This document shows, piece by piece, positions 33,701 through 46,437 of a DNA stretch of 64,000 nucleotides (position 1 is the stretch's first letter; each line of letters opens with the position of its first letter). The notes under the pieces are model-generated. The model had not been told where the DNA came from. It saw only the letters and a list, made by a program, of their open reading frames with translations, and made no database searches. The stretch spans positions 34,269,825 to 34,333,824 of the forward strand of contig OY986964.1 of the NCBI GenBank assembly GCA_963920575.1, read 5' to 3'. Source of the stretch: Narthecium ossifragum. Taxonomy: Eukaryota; Streptophyta; Magnoliopsida; Dioscoreales; Nartheciaceae. The position numbers and the translations under genes are program-made.

Positions 33701-34960
33701 CACTGCTACAACCCATTCTTTCCTCAACTTCTGCGCCACCAATCTTTCCTGAAGGGCAACAATAGTTGTGTGTTGCTTTTCCAAAGCCCGGAGTTCTGCC
33801 TCCTCCTCCGAAGATAGCCCATGGTTCGTCTCCTTCTGGTATAGCTTGAGAATGCCATATTCCAGTCTTTTCCCGCATCGGAACGGATCGCAGTCCTCTT
33901 TAACATTCCAATCCTTAAGAACTTCCTTAAGATATTGGAATATAGTGGCCATATTTTACTCGAAGGACCCACGATGCCTCCTCCCCCATATCCGCCGGAC
34001 AAGAGCCTTGAATCGGGGTTCATCCATCCAGTGCTATTGTAGACGAAACAGTCCTGCACCACCACCGCTTCTCTGCTCCACACCCGTGGAGAGGAACAAC
34101 GGGCAATGATCAGAGCCCTGCATGCTGAGATGTCTAACCTCCAACTAGCCGAGCACATCCTTTGTTGAAGTCGTGCACAAGACCCGGTCAAGCCGTTCCA
34201 AGATCCTTTGATTGCCTGATAGACCATTGCACCAAGTAAAGGTACTCCCTACAAATCCAACATCTCCTGTGCCATTTGCAATGATGAATTCCATGAATTC
34301 CTTTATAGCAAATGAAAACTTGAATGGCCCCCTCCCCTCTTCTCATGCAGGGCCCAAATCACATTAAAATCACCTAACACCACATGTGGTAGCCTAGTAT
34401 TATTGACCTCAGTCAACATCTCCCGGAGTAATATGCGTCGTGGAACAAAGTGTGCTCCGTAAACAACAGAGAACATGACCTGCGCCCCTCCCTCTACAGT
34501 AATGAGGTCATGCGAAGCTTGAGGTATGCCACTAATCATGGATACATGACCCGACGCTCGCCTCCATATTGCTAGAATGCCGCCATGCCTATCCTCTGTG
34601 GGAATGAGAAAAGCATCCCAATGCCTCCCTAGCCACTGCCTTATCGAGGGAAGTCCTCCCTTCAAAATCACACAGTCGATGATGAAGATTACATCCGGAT
34701 ACACTTCTTGCATAAGTCCTCTGTGGATTATTATAATCTTCTCCACCCCCACCCCCTACAGTTCCATGCAATGACCTTAGTCATTTGACAAAGCTACATG
34801 GCCCTGCTCCGAGGCCTCCACACCTACGCCAGTATTCAGCGCCTCAACCTTCACTTTGGCACACTCGATCACCCTCGCTATTGGTCCTGAATCAAACGGA
34901 TGAATATGGTTGAGATTTACTGGCTAATTGAACTCGGTGAGGAGTAAAACCACCCATTTG
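30800..34960 (-). pseudogene. L1-type LINE, mostly ORF2, broken
   Basis: Read on the minus strand, ORF2 starts at 34784 with MTKVIAWNCRG, the start of the APE-type endonuclease; VLGDFNVIWA is visible near 34370. The RT follows: HKCSGSDGIPAKF (about 33410), then after the MITE SAFIAGRAMHDNI and KVDMKSAYDRVRW, GLRQGYPLSPYLF, and YANDCLFA where YADD is expected. A zf-RVT region (about 32000-31500) and an RNase H end (DLRSTVNSINGREVG, VPHKASAVVDDLARR near 30850) complete it. Frameshifts and stops separate these parts, and the catalytic YADD has an Asp-to-Asn change. It is not functional. Confidence 0.85.
32800..33177. mobile_element. Tourist-like MITE, 378 bp, inside the LINE
   Basis: Ends GGCTCCTTTTGGGCGTG and, reverse-complemented, GGCTCCGTTTGGCCGTG are flanked by TAA on both sides (32797-32799 and 33178-33180). 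It splits the RT reading frame between the fingers and palm regions. No coding capacity; it is probably moved by a Harbinger transposase. Confidence 0.85.
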
Positions 34961-35218
34961 AAACTAGCTTAGTTTGGGTGGCAATATGAGAGTGTCCTTT
35001 TGCAAGATAATGTAGAAGCTGCGCATCTATTTTCTTCGTCTCTTTTTTTTTTGAACTAAAGACTGAGAATTTTAGGAGCATATGGCTGACTCAAGTATTT
35101 CAATTAATAGGACAAAAGAAGAAACCCAAAATATTGATCTTTTTCTTTATTTTATTCACGGTTGGAAATTTACATGGATACAATTCCCAGATTTTGTAAT
35201 ATTTTGACATTGAGCAAG

Positions 35219-35312
35219 AAACATATAAATATAAATATAAATATAAATATAAATATAGATATAAATATAAATATAAATATAGATATAAATATAAATATAA
35301 ATATAAATATAT
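35219..35312. repeat. (ATAAAT)n microsatellite
   Basis: About 15 hexamer units with a few G substitutions, just downstream of the first CSLA gene. Confidence 0.9.
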
Positions 35313-35365
35313 AAAAGACCTCTTGTACTCCCCCCCGGAAAAAAAAGAGACAAATCTACAGTTAT

Positions 35366-38300
35366 TTACTCCTTGGGGATGAAGGTCCCAACGTAGCCGA
35401 GACCCATGATGAAGAATGCAGCAGCTTGAGGAAACATGTACAAGAAGAAGTGGTTCCTCCCATATTTGAAGTCATAACATGCACATAAAAGGAGGTATAC
35501 TCCTGTCAAAATCTCAGGGACAAGCATCCTGAGAGAGAAAAAAACAAACAAATATCACAAAATAAGCATATAATTGCACAAAAGTTGCTTACATAAAATC
35601 CCTGAAGAAATAATAATACCTGTCTCTAATCCTTGATCGAAATTTTTTCGGAGCTCTCTTATTTGCTTTGAGAGCATCTCCAAGTTTCTCAGTGACTACC
35701 CACTCATTCACTTTCCCTAGCTCCAGTAGACCGGTTAGAGTTGCTCTCATCCGGTGCATGCACATGACATTTTCAAAAAAAATCCAGAAGAGCAACAGAT
35801 GAATGGACCTGTGTAGAAAAGTAATCAGAAATGGAAACAAAAAAAATAAGAAGTTTACAAGATACATGAAGCTAGTTTCAATAAGAAGTCGAAAGTTGTT
35901 GTATGACTGAGATCTAAGAGTCTCCTACCTTGGAGTTCCGACACTACTGAGGAGAGTGATGGATGTAGGGATGAAGACTACACCCCATTTTGGGATTTCT
36001 ACTTCAGGAACAAGAACTGATGCTGGAATGATGATACAGAAGAACATGAAGGTGACGATGTGGGCGATAATTCTTCGGACGATGAAGAAGCTGTACATCA
36101 AATGGAGCTTCTTCCATGTAGAGATTTTCTGCAGCATGTAGAAGTTAATGTGAACAAGGTATTATCTAAAGCACAACATGTATGTTCATATGAAGCTGAA
36201 ACTGGGGACCTTTGTCTTAAGTATTTCAGAAGATATCTTTCTAAAAAGATTGGCCGGGCCGCAAGCCCATCGATATTGTTGATTGCGATATGCCTTGAAT
36301 GTACTTGGCAATTCACTGCTGACCTGCAACACATAAAACTCAATTCATCAACATTGCATAAATCTTTACCGGCTCAGGAGGAAAAGGCTTTAAATTCAGT
36401 TCTAAGGAAAAGCATATCACAAACACAAATAGTTGTTCACAAGTGTAGAACAGGGTGAATTTCATCAATGTGATTCAATCTAAGGCTCTGTAAAAGTTAT
36501 CGATATGATTGGCTATTGAAAATATAAGGCAATTACCTGAATGTCACCTGCATATATGAATTTCCATCCTTCAATACTCGCTCGAACTGCCAAATCCATA
36601 TCTTCCACAGTGGTCCGGTCTTTCCAACCTCCGGCTTCATTTATAGCCGAGATTCTCCACACTCCGGCAGTTCCTAAGGGAGGGAACATCACTACAATTT
36701 TCAGTTTCATCATCGGTTTCAAATAGTTGAAACTTTTTTTTTTTTTTCCTTCTCATTTTTGGCAGCTCGTTTCTTTAAAAGTCTAAAAGGGTATTTTTCT
36801 TGATCTCATTTCTTTCAAGGTCTGCCTGTACCTTTAGGCAACAGCATGTAACTTTATACTGAAATGATAGGGAAAGCTCCCTAGTTAGATGTTTACCATT
36901 GAAACCAAAAAAGGAGAACATGGTTGATCCGGACTCCTGTTCCACCTTGAAATGGTAGTCCATAGACATCTCTTGTATCCTTGTCATCAAACACTCATTG
37001 GAATTCACTACAAAATTAAAAAGATATGTTGCATAAGAGAATTTGTAAAGTTAAGGAATTCTTCAAGTTTTAGAGCATCTAGCAGTATGTTACATTTAGT
37101 TTCAAAATTGTAAAAACCCCACTTTCGACGATTTTACATGGATGCTAGTAGGCAGAGTTGAATACTCATAGAAATCATTACCAAGAATTACTCTTCTGCT
37201 GACTAATGAAATAATTGCATGATGTTAATGCGTTTACTTCAACTTTGATAATTAGACTGGTAACCACACAAAACATGTTTCATTTGTTTCTCCTTCAAGT
37301 GTGGTAAAGGAAATGGAAAGAAGAGCAACTTGATAAGCTGGCATTTGCTTACCAAATTTCCATCGAGCTTGAACTAGAGCCATCTCCGGGTTGTGGAGAA
37401 GAAAGGGTACAGTTCTGATCAGGAAATCGGTCTCCGGTTGGAAATCAGCATCGAATATGGCAACGAATTCACAGAGATGAACGTAGCTGTGCTTCATCCC
37501 TTCTTTCAGAGCTCCTGCTTTGTAACCAAATCTGTTGTCCCTTACTTCATATCTAATATCTACACCCTTTTTTTCCCAACTCTTGCATTCTAGCAACACT
37601 AAACTCTGCATGAACAAAAGTGGAGAATTGAACTAAGTATCATAAAATTATGATAAAATGCTTCAAGTTATGCCAGCAAACAGAACTTTTTTGAGACCCT
37701 ATGACTATGAGCAGTTGCAAAATAGACTTATAACCATGAAATGCACTCATACAAACCAAATTCCAGCAAACATCTGCAACTTTCAAACACGAAAGTATGA
37801 AGTTCAGCACCTTGATCTCAGGATCTGTTGAGTCATCCAGCACTTGGACTATGATTCGATCCAATGGCCAAGAGAGCCCACATGCAGCACCAATTGAGAG
37901 TTTGTAAACCTGCAACATAAGCAAATAAGAAAGAACTAGTGGAACTTCGAAGAAGAAAAATGAGTACCTAAATTTCAAAACATATATGCCTTCAATAAAT
38001 CAGTACAAATTTGATAGAGAAAATTATATGCCAAATTCAGTTCAATCTAGAAAACTAAAAGGGTTGCATACCTTGACAAAAAATTCATGAAAAGTGATAA
38101 TGTTGAAATAATCATCATTTAATAATCCAAGCACTCTTATTTTCTAGCTTCTAACGTTTGTTTCATGTCTGATCAAGTCCAACCAGACTAGACATGGTGG
38201 GAACCACACTGCACTTGCGATTAAGGATCCTAGTGCTACAATCCTAAGATGGCGGGAACCACTTGCATTGATAATTAAGAACGTGACGCATAATGGTTTG

Positions 38301-39646
38301 TCTTCGATACATACATATATATATATATATAAGGCCCCCGCCCCGGATCCGACCGCACCGCCCCCCTTCCGGCCGTCCCGCTCGAGATCCACCGCCCCCG
38401 CCCAGATCCGGCGGCCCCCGCCTCCGGATCCGACGTCCCCCGCCCCGGATCCAGCGTCCTCGCCCCGGATCCGACCGCCCCGCTCGAGATCCACCGCCCC
38501 CCAGATTCGGTAGCCCAAGCCTCCGGATTCGCCGTCCCCGCCCCGGATCCGACCGCACCGCCCCCCTTCCGGCCGCCCTGGATCCATCGCGACGACCTGT
38601 TTTTACTTTTTTTTTAAAATTTTTTGAAAAGTCATGCGATGCTTTTTTTTTTACAAGTAAATTATTTCTTCACTTGTTAATTTTTGTAATTGACAATTAA
38701 ATTTTTCACAAATATTTCTTAATTTGTTTGACTAATTTTTGACTCGAGTTACTTTTCACAAATCTACAATTGCAAAAAAGTGAAAAGTAACTTGTACAAT
38801 TATAAAAAAAAAGGAAAATAATTTAACATGATTTCCATAATTGTTACAAGTTATTGTTAAGTAACTTGTTTAATTGTAAAAATAGTGGAAAGTAATTTGT
38901 ATACTTTCCATTAATTTAATCTGAAAAGTAACTGACTTTCCATTAGATAGTTACCTTCCACTGGAAATATGAACAGTCACTAGAATATGAACAGTAACTG
39001 GAATCCGCAATGGATACAAATAACTTAAAAGAAGTCTCACAATATACATGCAAATGTAATGTGAAAAGTTTCTGGATTTTAGTATAGTTTGCAAGGATTT
39101 TATTAAAAGTTCTACCCGTCAAAAAAAAAAAAAAAATCACGGGAGAATGGAAAAGATGAACTTAGAGTTAGAACACTACCAACCTGTCTCTCATTGTACA
39201 TCGGAATTTGGACAAGCACCATAGGGAACGCAGAGCTGCCCATCTCCTCATCCTCCGGCATTGCCTCCCATTTGTACCTCCTTGCCGGCCGCCACCGGAA
39301 CACCTTCGCAAACAGGCTGATGGCGCCCATGGACACCTTCTCCGCCACAAGCATCGCCGACATGACCAGGCACAGCGCCACAGCCAGCCGAAGCACCGGC
39401 GCCACCACCATCATTCTGAATCCGACCCACATCTCCGCAACCCGCTCCCATTGGAAGTCACCCAGGAATGGGGATACGAAGCCCAGCAAAACAGACAGAA
39501 CTGAGTTGGCCTCTGTGGATCACAAAAAAACCAAGAATTAGGAACACCCATTTGATTCCAGAGCTTTGTGTATGGACAATGAAGCATTGCTAACCTATGT
39601 TTTTGGGCATGGTGGCTGGAAGTGACATGACTTCCTCCATAGCCAT
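35366..39646 (-). CDS. CSLA: Cellulose synthase-like A (glucomannan 4-beta-mannosyltransferase), copy 1
   Basis: Ten exons on the minus strand: 39646-39595, 39512-39184, 37909-37811, 37605-37353, 37007-36897, 36673-36537, 36323-36210, 36128-35929, 35808-35620 and 35528-35366. Every junction is GT-AG and in phase; 548 residues. This GT2 enzyme makes the beta-1,4-mannan/glucomannan backbone from GDP-sugars in the Golgi membrane. Visible are an N-terminal membrane segment ([19 protein letters not shown]), VLDDSTD, the DxD at D212/D214 (DADFQPE), ED at 305-306 (TVEDMD), QQYRW at 342-346, and several C-terminal membrane helices. The usual QQHRW has Tyr instead of His here, within QxxRW. The 1.27-kb second intron holds a GC-rich repeat. 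It is intact, with a paralogue immediately upstream. Confidence 0.95.
38331..38590. repeat. GC-rich GGATCC-containing repeat in CSLA copy 1 intron 2
   Basis: A C/G-rich island within AT-rich intron DNA, next to a TA run. A block containing CCCCCCTTCCGGCCG is repeated about 209 bp apart, and CTCGAGATCCACCGCCCC about 100 bp apart. Words such as CGGATCCGACCG recur. Not coding; origin unknown. Confidence 0.75.
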
Positions 39647-40239
39647 AGGTCTCTCTCTCCCTAGAGGGTTTGGACTTAGCAGTTGCAGGCATGAAGCAGG
39701 CACCCCCATTTGAAAGCAGCTGCTTAGCAAATGGAATATTGAGCTTGTGATTCTTGGGGGCTGGATGACAGGAGGACCCAACTTGTATCATGATCACTAT
39801 TTTGTGGTGGATTCAGGAACTTGATTATTATTGCTTATGGACAAGAAATGGTTTCTGGCTTTCTTTGGAATTTCTCAATCAAGGTCTTTGGATTCTATTA
39901 CTATTTTGTTTTTGGCAGAAAGTCATTTTTGGCAAATTATTGGTCGGTAAATCATTTGTGGTAAATTATTGGTGGAAAATTATCAGTTGCAAATTATTGG
40001 TAGGAAATTGTTTTTTTTTTAAAAAAAATAGTTGAGACCGTTAGAAAAAGTTCAGCCCAGAAGAATGTACACTGATTGATAAATGCCAAATTTTTCATGG
40101 GGCTGACAGAAAAGGCAATTTGATTTTAATACAAGGCCTTATTTTTCTTGGTAAGATGCATGAAAAAATTGACAAGTCTCATTTTGAGACAAAAATGTAA
40201 AAATTGAAAATAATATCTTCTATTTTCATGATGTGGTGA
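39647..40239 (-). promoter_or_regulatory. Upstream region of CSLA copy 1
   Basis: Presumed promoter and leader. It holds short repeats of GGTAAATTATTGG-like words at 39930-40010. No coding signal and no confident core promoter. Confidence 0.35.
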
Positions 40240-42170
40240 AGCTAGCGATGAAAATGGGGCGGCTTTTTCACACCCATTAGAAGAAAACTTGATCCAAAGT
40301 CACCCCATGTCTCGCTGATGCGGGGTACTTTTCTTATCACATCCTCATCCCATTTAAAAGTACCGCAACCCTTCCCCAACCCCCCACCTTGCCCCCAACC
40401 CGTCTCGCCACATTACAACTCTTTTAAAAAATAAACTCAATAAATAGATATTAATAGTTTAAAATTGGACTTAAAACACAAAACATAATTCATTTTATTA
40501 AGTTTTGATGGCATAGAAAAATCCACCGATTCTTATATGATGTTCATACAACCCAAAATATGAAATACATTTGAACTAAATTTCACATAAATTTGAATTT
40601 AGATCATAAAGTTAAAGCAACACATGAATTAGAGACAAAAATCAAATAGTTATTTCATGTCTAGTAGACTTCTCCTAACTCACCCCCTACTTAATCACTC
40701 AGGGGCGGAACCAGGCCCCCGGCAACGCCGGAACCCCCTTACCTCCTGACCCTTCACCATGCCTACTGCTTGCATATACTACCCATCACAACTTGCTGGA
40801 TCTAATCATTCTGCAAAGATTAATGTCATTATGTCAGCGTCCTGTACTTTCTCCATCTGCTAAGGCTAGCATAGAACTTCGAGCCTCTTAGGGCCCTGAG
40901 AGTGGGGCCGTGCTTGACACGCGTTGTCACGCGATGATTACCACGACGGCCATTGGTTGGACGGAGAGCAAATGTGTTAAAATAAGAAAGCAGAACACAA
41001 TTCCAAAGAATAATTTATACGTTGGAAATTATTGTGATTGCTAAAAATTTATTTTTTCTGGTGTACAGCAGAGTCTCTGGGTCAAGTCGAAATTCCAATG
41101 CATCTTGATCAGTGGGATTTTCTAAAGATCACTTTTGCAAAACAATAGCTCTGCCAACATTCTTAGTTCATACAAGTCAATATTATCATGAGAGTATTAG
41201 GAAAACATGGTTTAAAGACTATGAATGGTTGAAATACAGTGTATCAAAGGATGTGGTGTATTGCTTATAGTGTTATCTGTTCAGAAAACCTCAAGGAGAA
41301 GAAAGCGGAGGAGATGTGTTTCCATGTACATGATTCAACAATTAGAAAAAGACAATAGAAAAAATTTGATGAACATGTTGGTGCACATAACACTTTTCAT
41401 AATGAAATTAGAGAAAAATGTAAAACACTCATAAATCATGGGCAAAGTGTGTCGCACATATTATAAATCATGGGCAAAGTGTGTCGCACATATTTTCCAC
41501 ACACTAGCATAACCAAGAGAATGCATATCACATTCGTTTAACAGTTATTTTAGATTGCATTCGTTTTCTTTTGAAACTATTGAGAACGAAGTCATTTTTT
41601 AACGTTTTCAAAAAATGCAAAAGCGTAGCATTCAATTTCCACCTCTCAATCGTAGCACATAGTACGGTACATATATTTAAATATTTGTATTGTTTTTATT
41701 CCTTAATGTTTGGTATTGTAATTCTAAAGTGTTTTTTACATTACTTAAAAGAAAAAAAATTGGTCATTTTGTTTTAGATTTCGCCCCCCCCCCCCCTCCT
41801 CCCCCCCTTAAATCTCATCATGGTTCCGCCACTGCTTATCACTACTTATCAGTATTACAATTAGTGATTAGATTATATATATGGTAATATTTAATTAATT
41901 GAAGCAAGTGTCTTATATTTACATATGTGATTAGCTTATATATATATAACAATAATTAATTAAAGTAATATAAAACAGAGTGGGTTTGGGACAGGTTTAT
42001 ATATACTTTGTCTCCATCCCATATCATATATAACGGATTTATATATACTCGTCTCCATCCCATGATCCCATCCCATGTATAACGGGTTTGCCCCCGTTTA
42101 TTTGACCCGTTCCATTAGCCCAGAAGTCGACCCATTTAGCCACCCCATTGGCCATTGCCATCCCCGGCCC
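40240..42170. mobile_element. Probable decayed DNA transposon between the CSLA genes
   Basis: The left end (near 40243, GATGAAAATGGGGCGGC) and the right end, reverse-complemented (near 42165, GGCAATGGCCAATGGGGTGGC), are inverted and similar, and both have GGG/CCC-rich inner flanks. A second TIR element sits inside it. Boundaries are approximate and no target duplication was confirmed. Confidence 0.35.
40700..41834. mobile_element. Non-autonomous TIR transposon, 1.1 kb
   Basis: Starts CAGGGGCGGAACCAGG; the reverse-complemented end is CAGTGGCGGAACCATG. Flanks CTTAATCACT and CTTATCACT look like a target duplication of about 9 bp with one indel. The interior is AT-rich with no transposase. The superfamily (Mutator- or hAT-like) is not settled. 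Confidence 0.55.
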
Positions 42171-42225
42171 CGGGTGAAGCGGCTTTATGGAAGCCGGAGA
42201 AACTCAGATGCAGAACAGTAGCTCT

Positions 42226-45200
42226 TCAGGAAGCAGGAACAAAGGTGCCCACAAAACCAAAGCCTGCAACTAGAAACGCAATGCCTTGGAGGAACAAGTA
42301 GACATAGTAGCCTTGCATTTTGGTTGCAAGATCATAGCACCCACAGAACAAGAGAAAGGTCCCCACTGCGATCTCCGACGAGTAGAAGCTAATTAAGATG
42401 ATCAACAAACATGCACGAAGAATTGTCAATGGATGTTATATATTATTTGCCGAAAGAATTCCGAATGAAGAAAATAACAGAAACCTGTTGAAGATGATGT
42501 TTGTACGAGGTTTTTTCGGTTTGTCGGTGTTGCCTAGCTTCTTATTTGTATCCTTGGCTTCGTCGATGGATGGCTTTGGCTTGCTAGCATCTCCTAATTT
42601 TTCAGTGACAACCCACTCATTGACTCCCCCAGCATCTAAGAGACCAGTTGTAGCTGCTTTGATCCTATGTAAGGACATCACATTCTCAAAGAGGACCCAA
42701 AAGATCACGAGGAGAATAGAACTGCAAAAAAATAGCTTTTGCTCAAGTCACTTGATTTAGAAAGAGTTTCAAGAGTAAAATAATAATAACTTAGTGACAT
42801 GTTTGAGATCTCTACCGTGGAGTTCCAACAGCTTTGCAAAGTGTGATGATCAGTGGAACATAAATAACACCCCACTGAGGTATCTCAACTTCAGGTATCA
42901 GAACAGATATCGGGATCACGACGCAGTAGAAGATGAAAGTTATAGTTTGAGCAACAATCTTTCCAACAAAGAAGAAGCTGTATATAAGATGGAACTTCTC
43001 CAAGAATGATACTTTCTGCAGATAAAATTGACAAAGAAAACTCATGATCGATTAGTTTCATCTTAAGTAATTTCAAATTCCTCAGGAAAATATAGCAGTA
43101 AGCAAGTAAGAAGAATGACCTTGTTGGTAATGATTTCCAATGCCATTTTCTTGAACAAATTTGCTGGTCCACAAGACCATCGATGCTGCTGATATCGGTA
43201 AGCCTTGAATGTGCTTGGCAATTCACTCTTAACCTACAATATGAACAATTTTTTTTTTTTTTAATCTTTACACAAACAAGTTTATGAATGCATACACATA
43301 AATTTGATAAGAGGAAGGAGAGAGGCATACTTGTACACTTCCAACATATACAAACTTCCAACCTTGAAGACCTGCTCGAACAGCCAAATCCATATCTTCC
43401 ACAGTTGTCCGATCCTTCCAACCTCCAGCGTCAGAGATAGCTGCAATCCTCCAAACACCAGCAGTACCTTCAACAAGATTTTCATCAGTTAGGATGTTAA
43501 TTCTCTTTTGTTCATCATGTCTTTTACCATGATCATAAGCTTTCTTGTAATGATGCCAAAGCTTCTTCTCAGAAATTTTGTATGGTCAGTTCTTGTCTAT
43601 TGCTAGGAAAAGTAATAAAGATTGAATTTAAGCAGCACAAGTTTTGTACCATTGAAACCGAAGAAGGCAAACGCAGATGAGCCGGCTTCCTGCTCAATCT
43701 TGAAGTGATAGTCCAATGACATCTCCTGTATTCTGGTAAGCATGCACTCGTTTGCATTCACTGCAAAAACCGATTCTTTCTTAGTACGAAATATTATCAT
43801 GACAGCAGTTTCCTCAGCCCAATCAAAAATTGAAATTTTCTTATGAGTATCTATAAAAATGAGTCTTTCAAATAAAAGAAAATGCGGCAGGGGCGTGACT
43901 CTGTTCCTATAATAAGAAATCTGCAAAATCATTAACTGTTAGCAAGCTAACATAAGCAGATTATTTTATGATAATTTTATATTTGCCTCAGTTGAATCAA
44001 AATATTGAACCATTGCAGATGAGAAATTGATTCCTGATCATATTTGATAAAAGCTTAAGCAATGCGGACAAGAAAGATTACCGAATTTCCAGCGAGCTTG
44101 AACAAGAGCGATTTTCGGATTGTACTCCAGGAAAGGTATTGTTCGAAGCAAGAAATCAGATTCAGGTTGGAAATCCGCATCAAACATAGCTACATAATCA
44201 CATTCTTGGACATATTCATGCTTCATTCCTTCTTTTAGAGCACCTGCTTTGTATCCCCGTCTATTGTCTCTAACTTCGTACTTAATGTCAACACCTTTGC
44301 CTTTCCATCTTTGGCACTCCAGCTCTACCAAATCCTACAACATTATCAATCAAAAATCAAGAGAAAATAAACACTGGAACTAAAAGGTCTCATAACCTCA
44401 TTTGACTAATTTATGGGACTTATAAATTACAACAATGCAAGTTAATGGAGTGAGGATAGGATTGCTGAGTTGTAGGCATATGACTGCTTAGATTCCAGTA
44501 ACCTATAGGCAACTTGTTGCCATTTTGGTTCCCTGTACATTTACTTCTCCTGCAATGCTGTGGCCACACTGACCTATTGCAGAACAGAATATAGGCACTG
44601 GAGTTTGAAGTTTTTAAAGTACCCAGATCATAATCAACTAAAGATTTCTAGAGGTATTATCTGCAGGTATTGGCCATGACTATGAATGGTTAACAGCTAC
44701 TCAAATAGCTTTGTTTCAACTCATTTGAGTACTAAACTTAGCCTCACGCTTATGTAGTTGAGATTTTTTTTGCTACCCAAAAGAAGACAAGATTATGACT
44801 AAGGAGAGGCTCTCATTGACTTAGAGTTGCTACCATGTCCTTCTCCATTTCTCCACTCAACACTCAGGAGGATGGGATCGATGGCATTGGAGTAAGATCC
44901 ACACAAGTGTTAGTGGGTGGGTGTCAAAAGCTGGGAGTGGCTCAATGTTGTTTCCCATGTGATGCAAGCTACTAATAATAATACCACTCTTTCTTCTCAT
45001 ATTCTCAGTGATTTGGTGTCCCACACTTCTTTATAGCTGTCACAGACCAGGTAGCATAACTAATGATAGTTAAGATCCCTAGATATCCACTGTGAGTTGA
45101 TCCAAGCTGTGGACATCTCTAAGGTTGCCATTAATGACTTCATGAGAGCAATGAATGTGTGTGCCATGTTTCAACATATCAGCATTGTTTTGGCCCATGA

Positions 45201-46437
45201 GAGAAATGCTGGCAATTGAGGTGGGTGTGAGGCATTCTAAATTACAAGGTTTGGTCAAGGTCGTTATAGAGTCAGACTCGATAATGGCTGTGCAAATACT
45301 GAATGGGTTGCGGGTCTGGCCAAGGGAGGTGGAGCTGACAGTGAGGAGTATTTGGAAAGAGGTTTTGTGTTTGGAGTCTGTTGTATTTTTGCATTTTCCT
45401 AGATCTTCTAATGCTAGGGCTGATGGGATCGCGAGATGGTGTCGTCGTCATGGAGCTCAGTTTAACTGGGCTCCGAAGGATGGCATGGATGTTTGGGACA
45501 TGGTGATGTAGTTTTTTCTTATAGCCTACGGGCTCAACTAATAAAAAAATGCATTGTTTTGGCCCATACAATGGCAATATGACATAGAGAACAGTTAAAG
45601 ATCTAGACTTGTTTATAAGCTTTGGATGTAGTAAATAAATTCTGGAGATTGTTAGTCATTTGATTCATAGCCTTACAGAAGAAGATAAAGAGTTGAATAG
45701 TATCTATCAAGTAGAAGAACACCTCTACAAAATAGCTTACAATTAGAGTGGTTAAATGAATTGTTTACCTTAACTATAGTGTCTGTAGAATCGTCCAGTA
45801 CTTGAATTATCATCCTATCAGTAGGCCATTCCAGGCCACATGCAGCTCCAATGGAGAGCTTGTATACCTGCTACCATAGTTCTTATAAGTAAACAGATCA
45901 GATCACGAGAATAAGAGGAATGCTAAGCTAGTTTGTACCTCCTTCTCATTGTACATTGGTATCTGAACAAGAACCATGGGATAAGCAAGAATACCCTTCT
46001 CCAAATCTGGGCTCATTGGCTCCCACCGGTACCGTTTCTCCGGCTTCAGCCGGAAAACCTTCACAACAAGGCTCACAATACCGACGAAGAGCTTCTCTGC
46101 CAGAATCATGATCGTCATGATCAAACACAAGAAGATGGCAATCCTCATTAAGGGAACAATGGCTGCTACCCTCATTTGATTCCAACCAAAAACAAGTCCC
46201 TCAAGAATCTTTCTACTTGCATCTATCAGTCCACCTGAAGCCTCCCATAACTCGTCTAATTTCTTTTCAACGCCACCGGAGAAGAACCCGAGAAGGATCA
46301 ATGCGAATGAATCGCCTACATATGCAGAGTTTAATTCAATCTTCAGAGATACAGAACTGGAAAGACATGCATGTAATCCATGAATATGTATCAAGTCTGG
46401 TACCTGTATGGCTGCTTGAAGCTAAATTGGCCTCCAT
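42226..46437 (-). CDS. CSLA: Cellulose synthase-like A (glucomannan 4-beta-mannosyltransferase), copy 2
   Basis: Ten exons on the minus strand: 46437-46404, 46315-45939, 45867-45769, 44334-44082, 43760-43650, 43467-43331, 43233-43120, 43015-42816, 42721-42485 and 42388-42226; 574 residues, all phases consistent. Exons 3-8 and 10 have exactly the same lengths as in copy 1, so the pair arose by tandem duplication. Catalytic elements are VLDDSTD, D222/D224 in DADFQPE, E315-D316 and the canonical QQHRW at 352-356. Exon 9 is 48 bp longer and adds a Lys/Pro-rich loop (near [17 protein letters not shown]) before the last helices. Exons 1-2 encode a different N-terminus from copy 1. Intron 3 carries a LINE insertion that leaves splice sites untouched. 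Likely functional in Golgi mannan synthesis. Confidence 0.94.
45199..45550 (+). mobile_element. 5'-truncated LINE fragment in CSLA copy 2 intron 3
   Basis: 352 bp flanked by a perfect 17-bp duplication, GCATTGTTTTGGCCCAT (45182-45198 and 45551-45567). It encodes the LINE RNase H tail ([22 protein letters not shown], then [10 protein letters not shown]) and ends in an A-rich stretch. It lies antisense to the CSLA gene. Confidence 0.9.

Noticed and set aside
30839..34771. Several separate host genes on either strand
   Set aside because: All recognisable parts are LINE endonuclease, reverse transcriptase, zf-RVT and RNase H pieces in order on the minus strand.
35156..35353. A Tyr/Ile repeat protein
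   Set aside because: Translation of the ATAAAT microsatellite.
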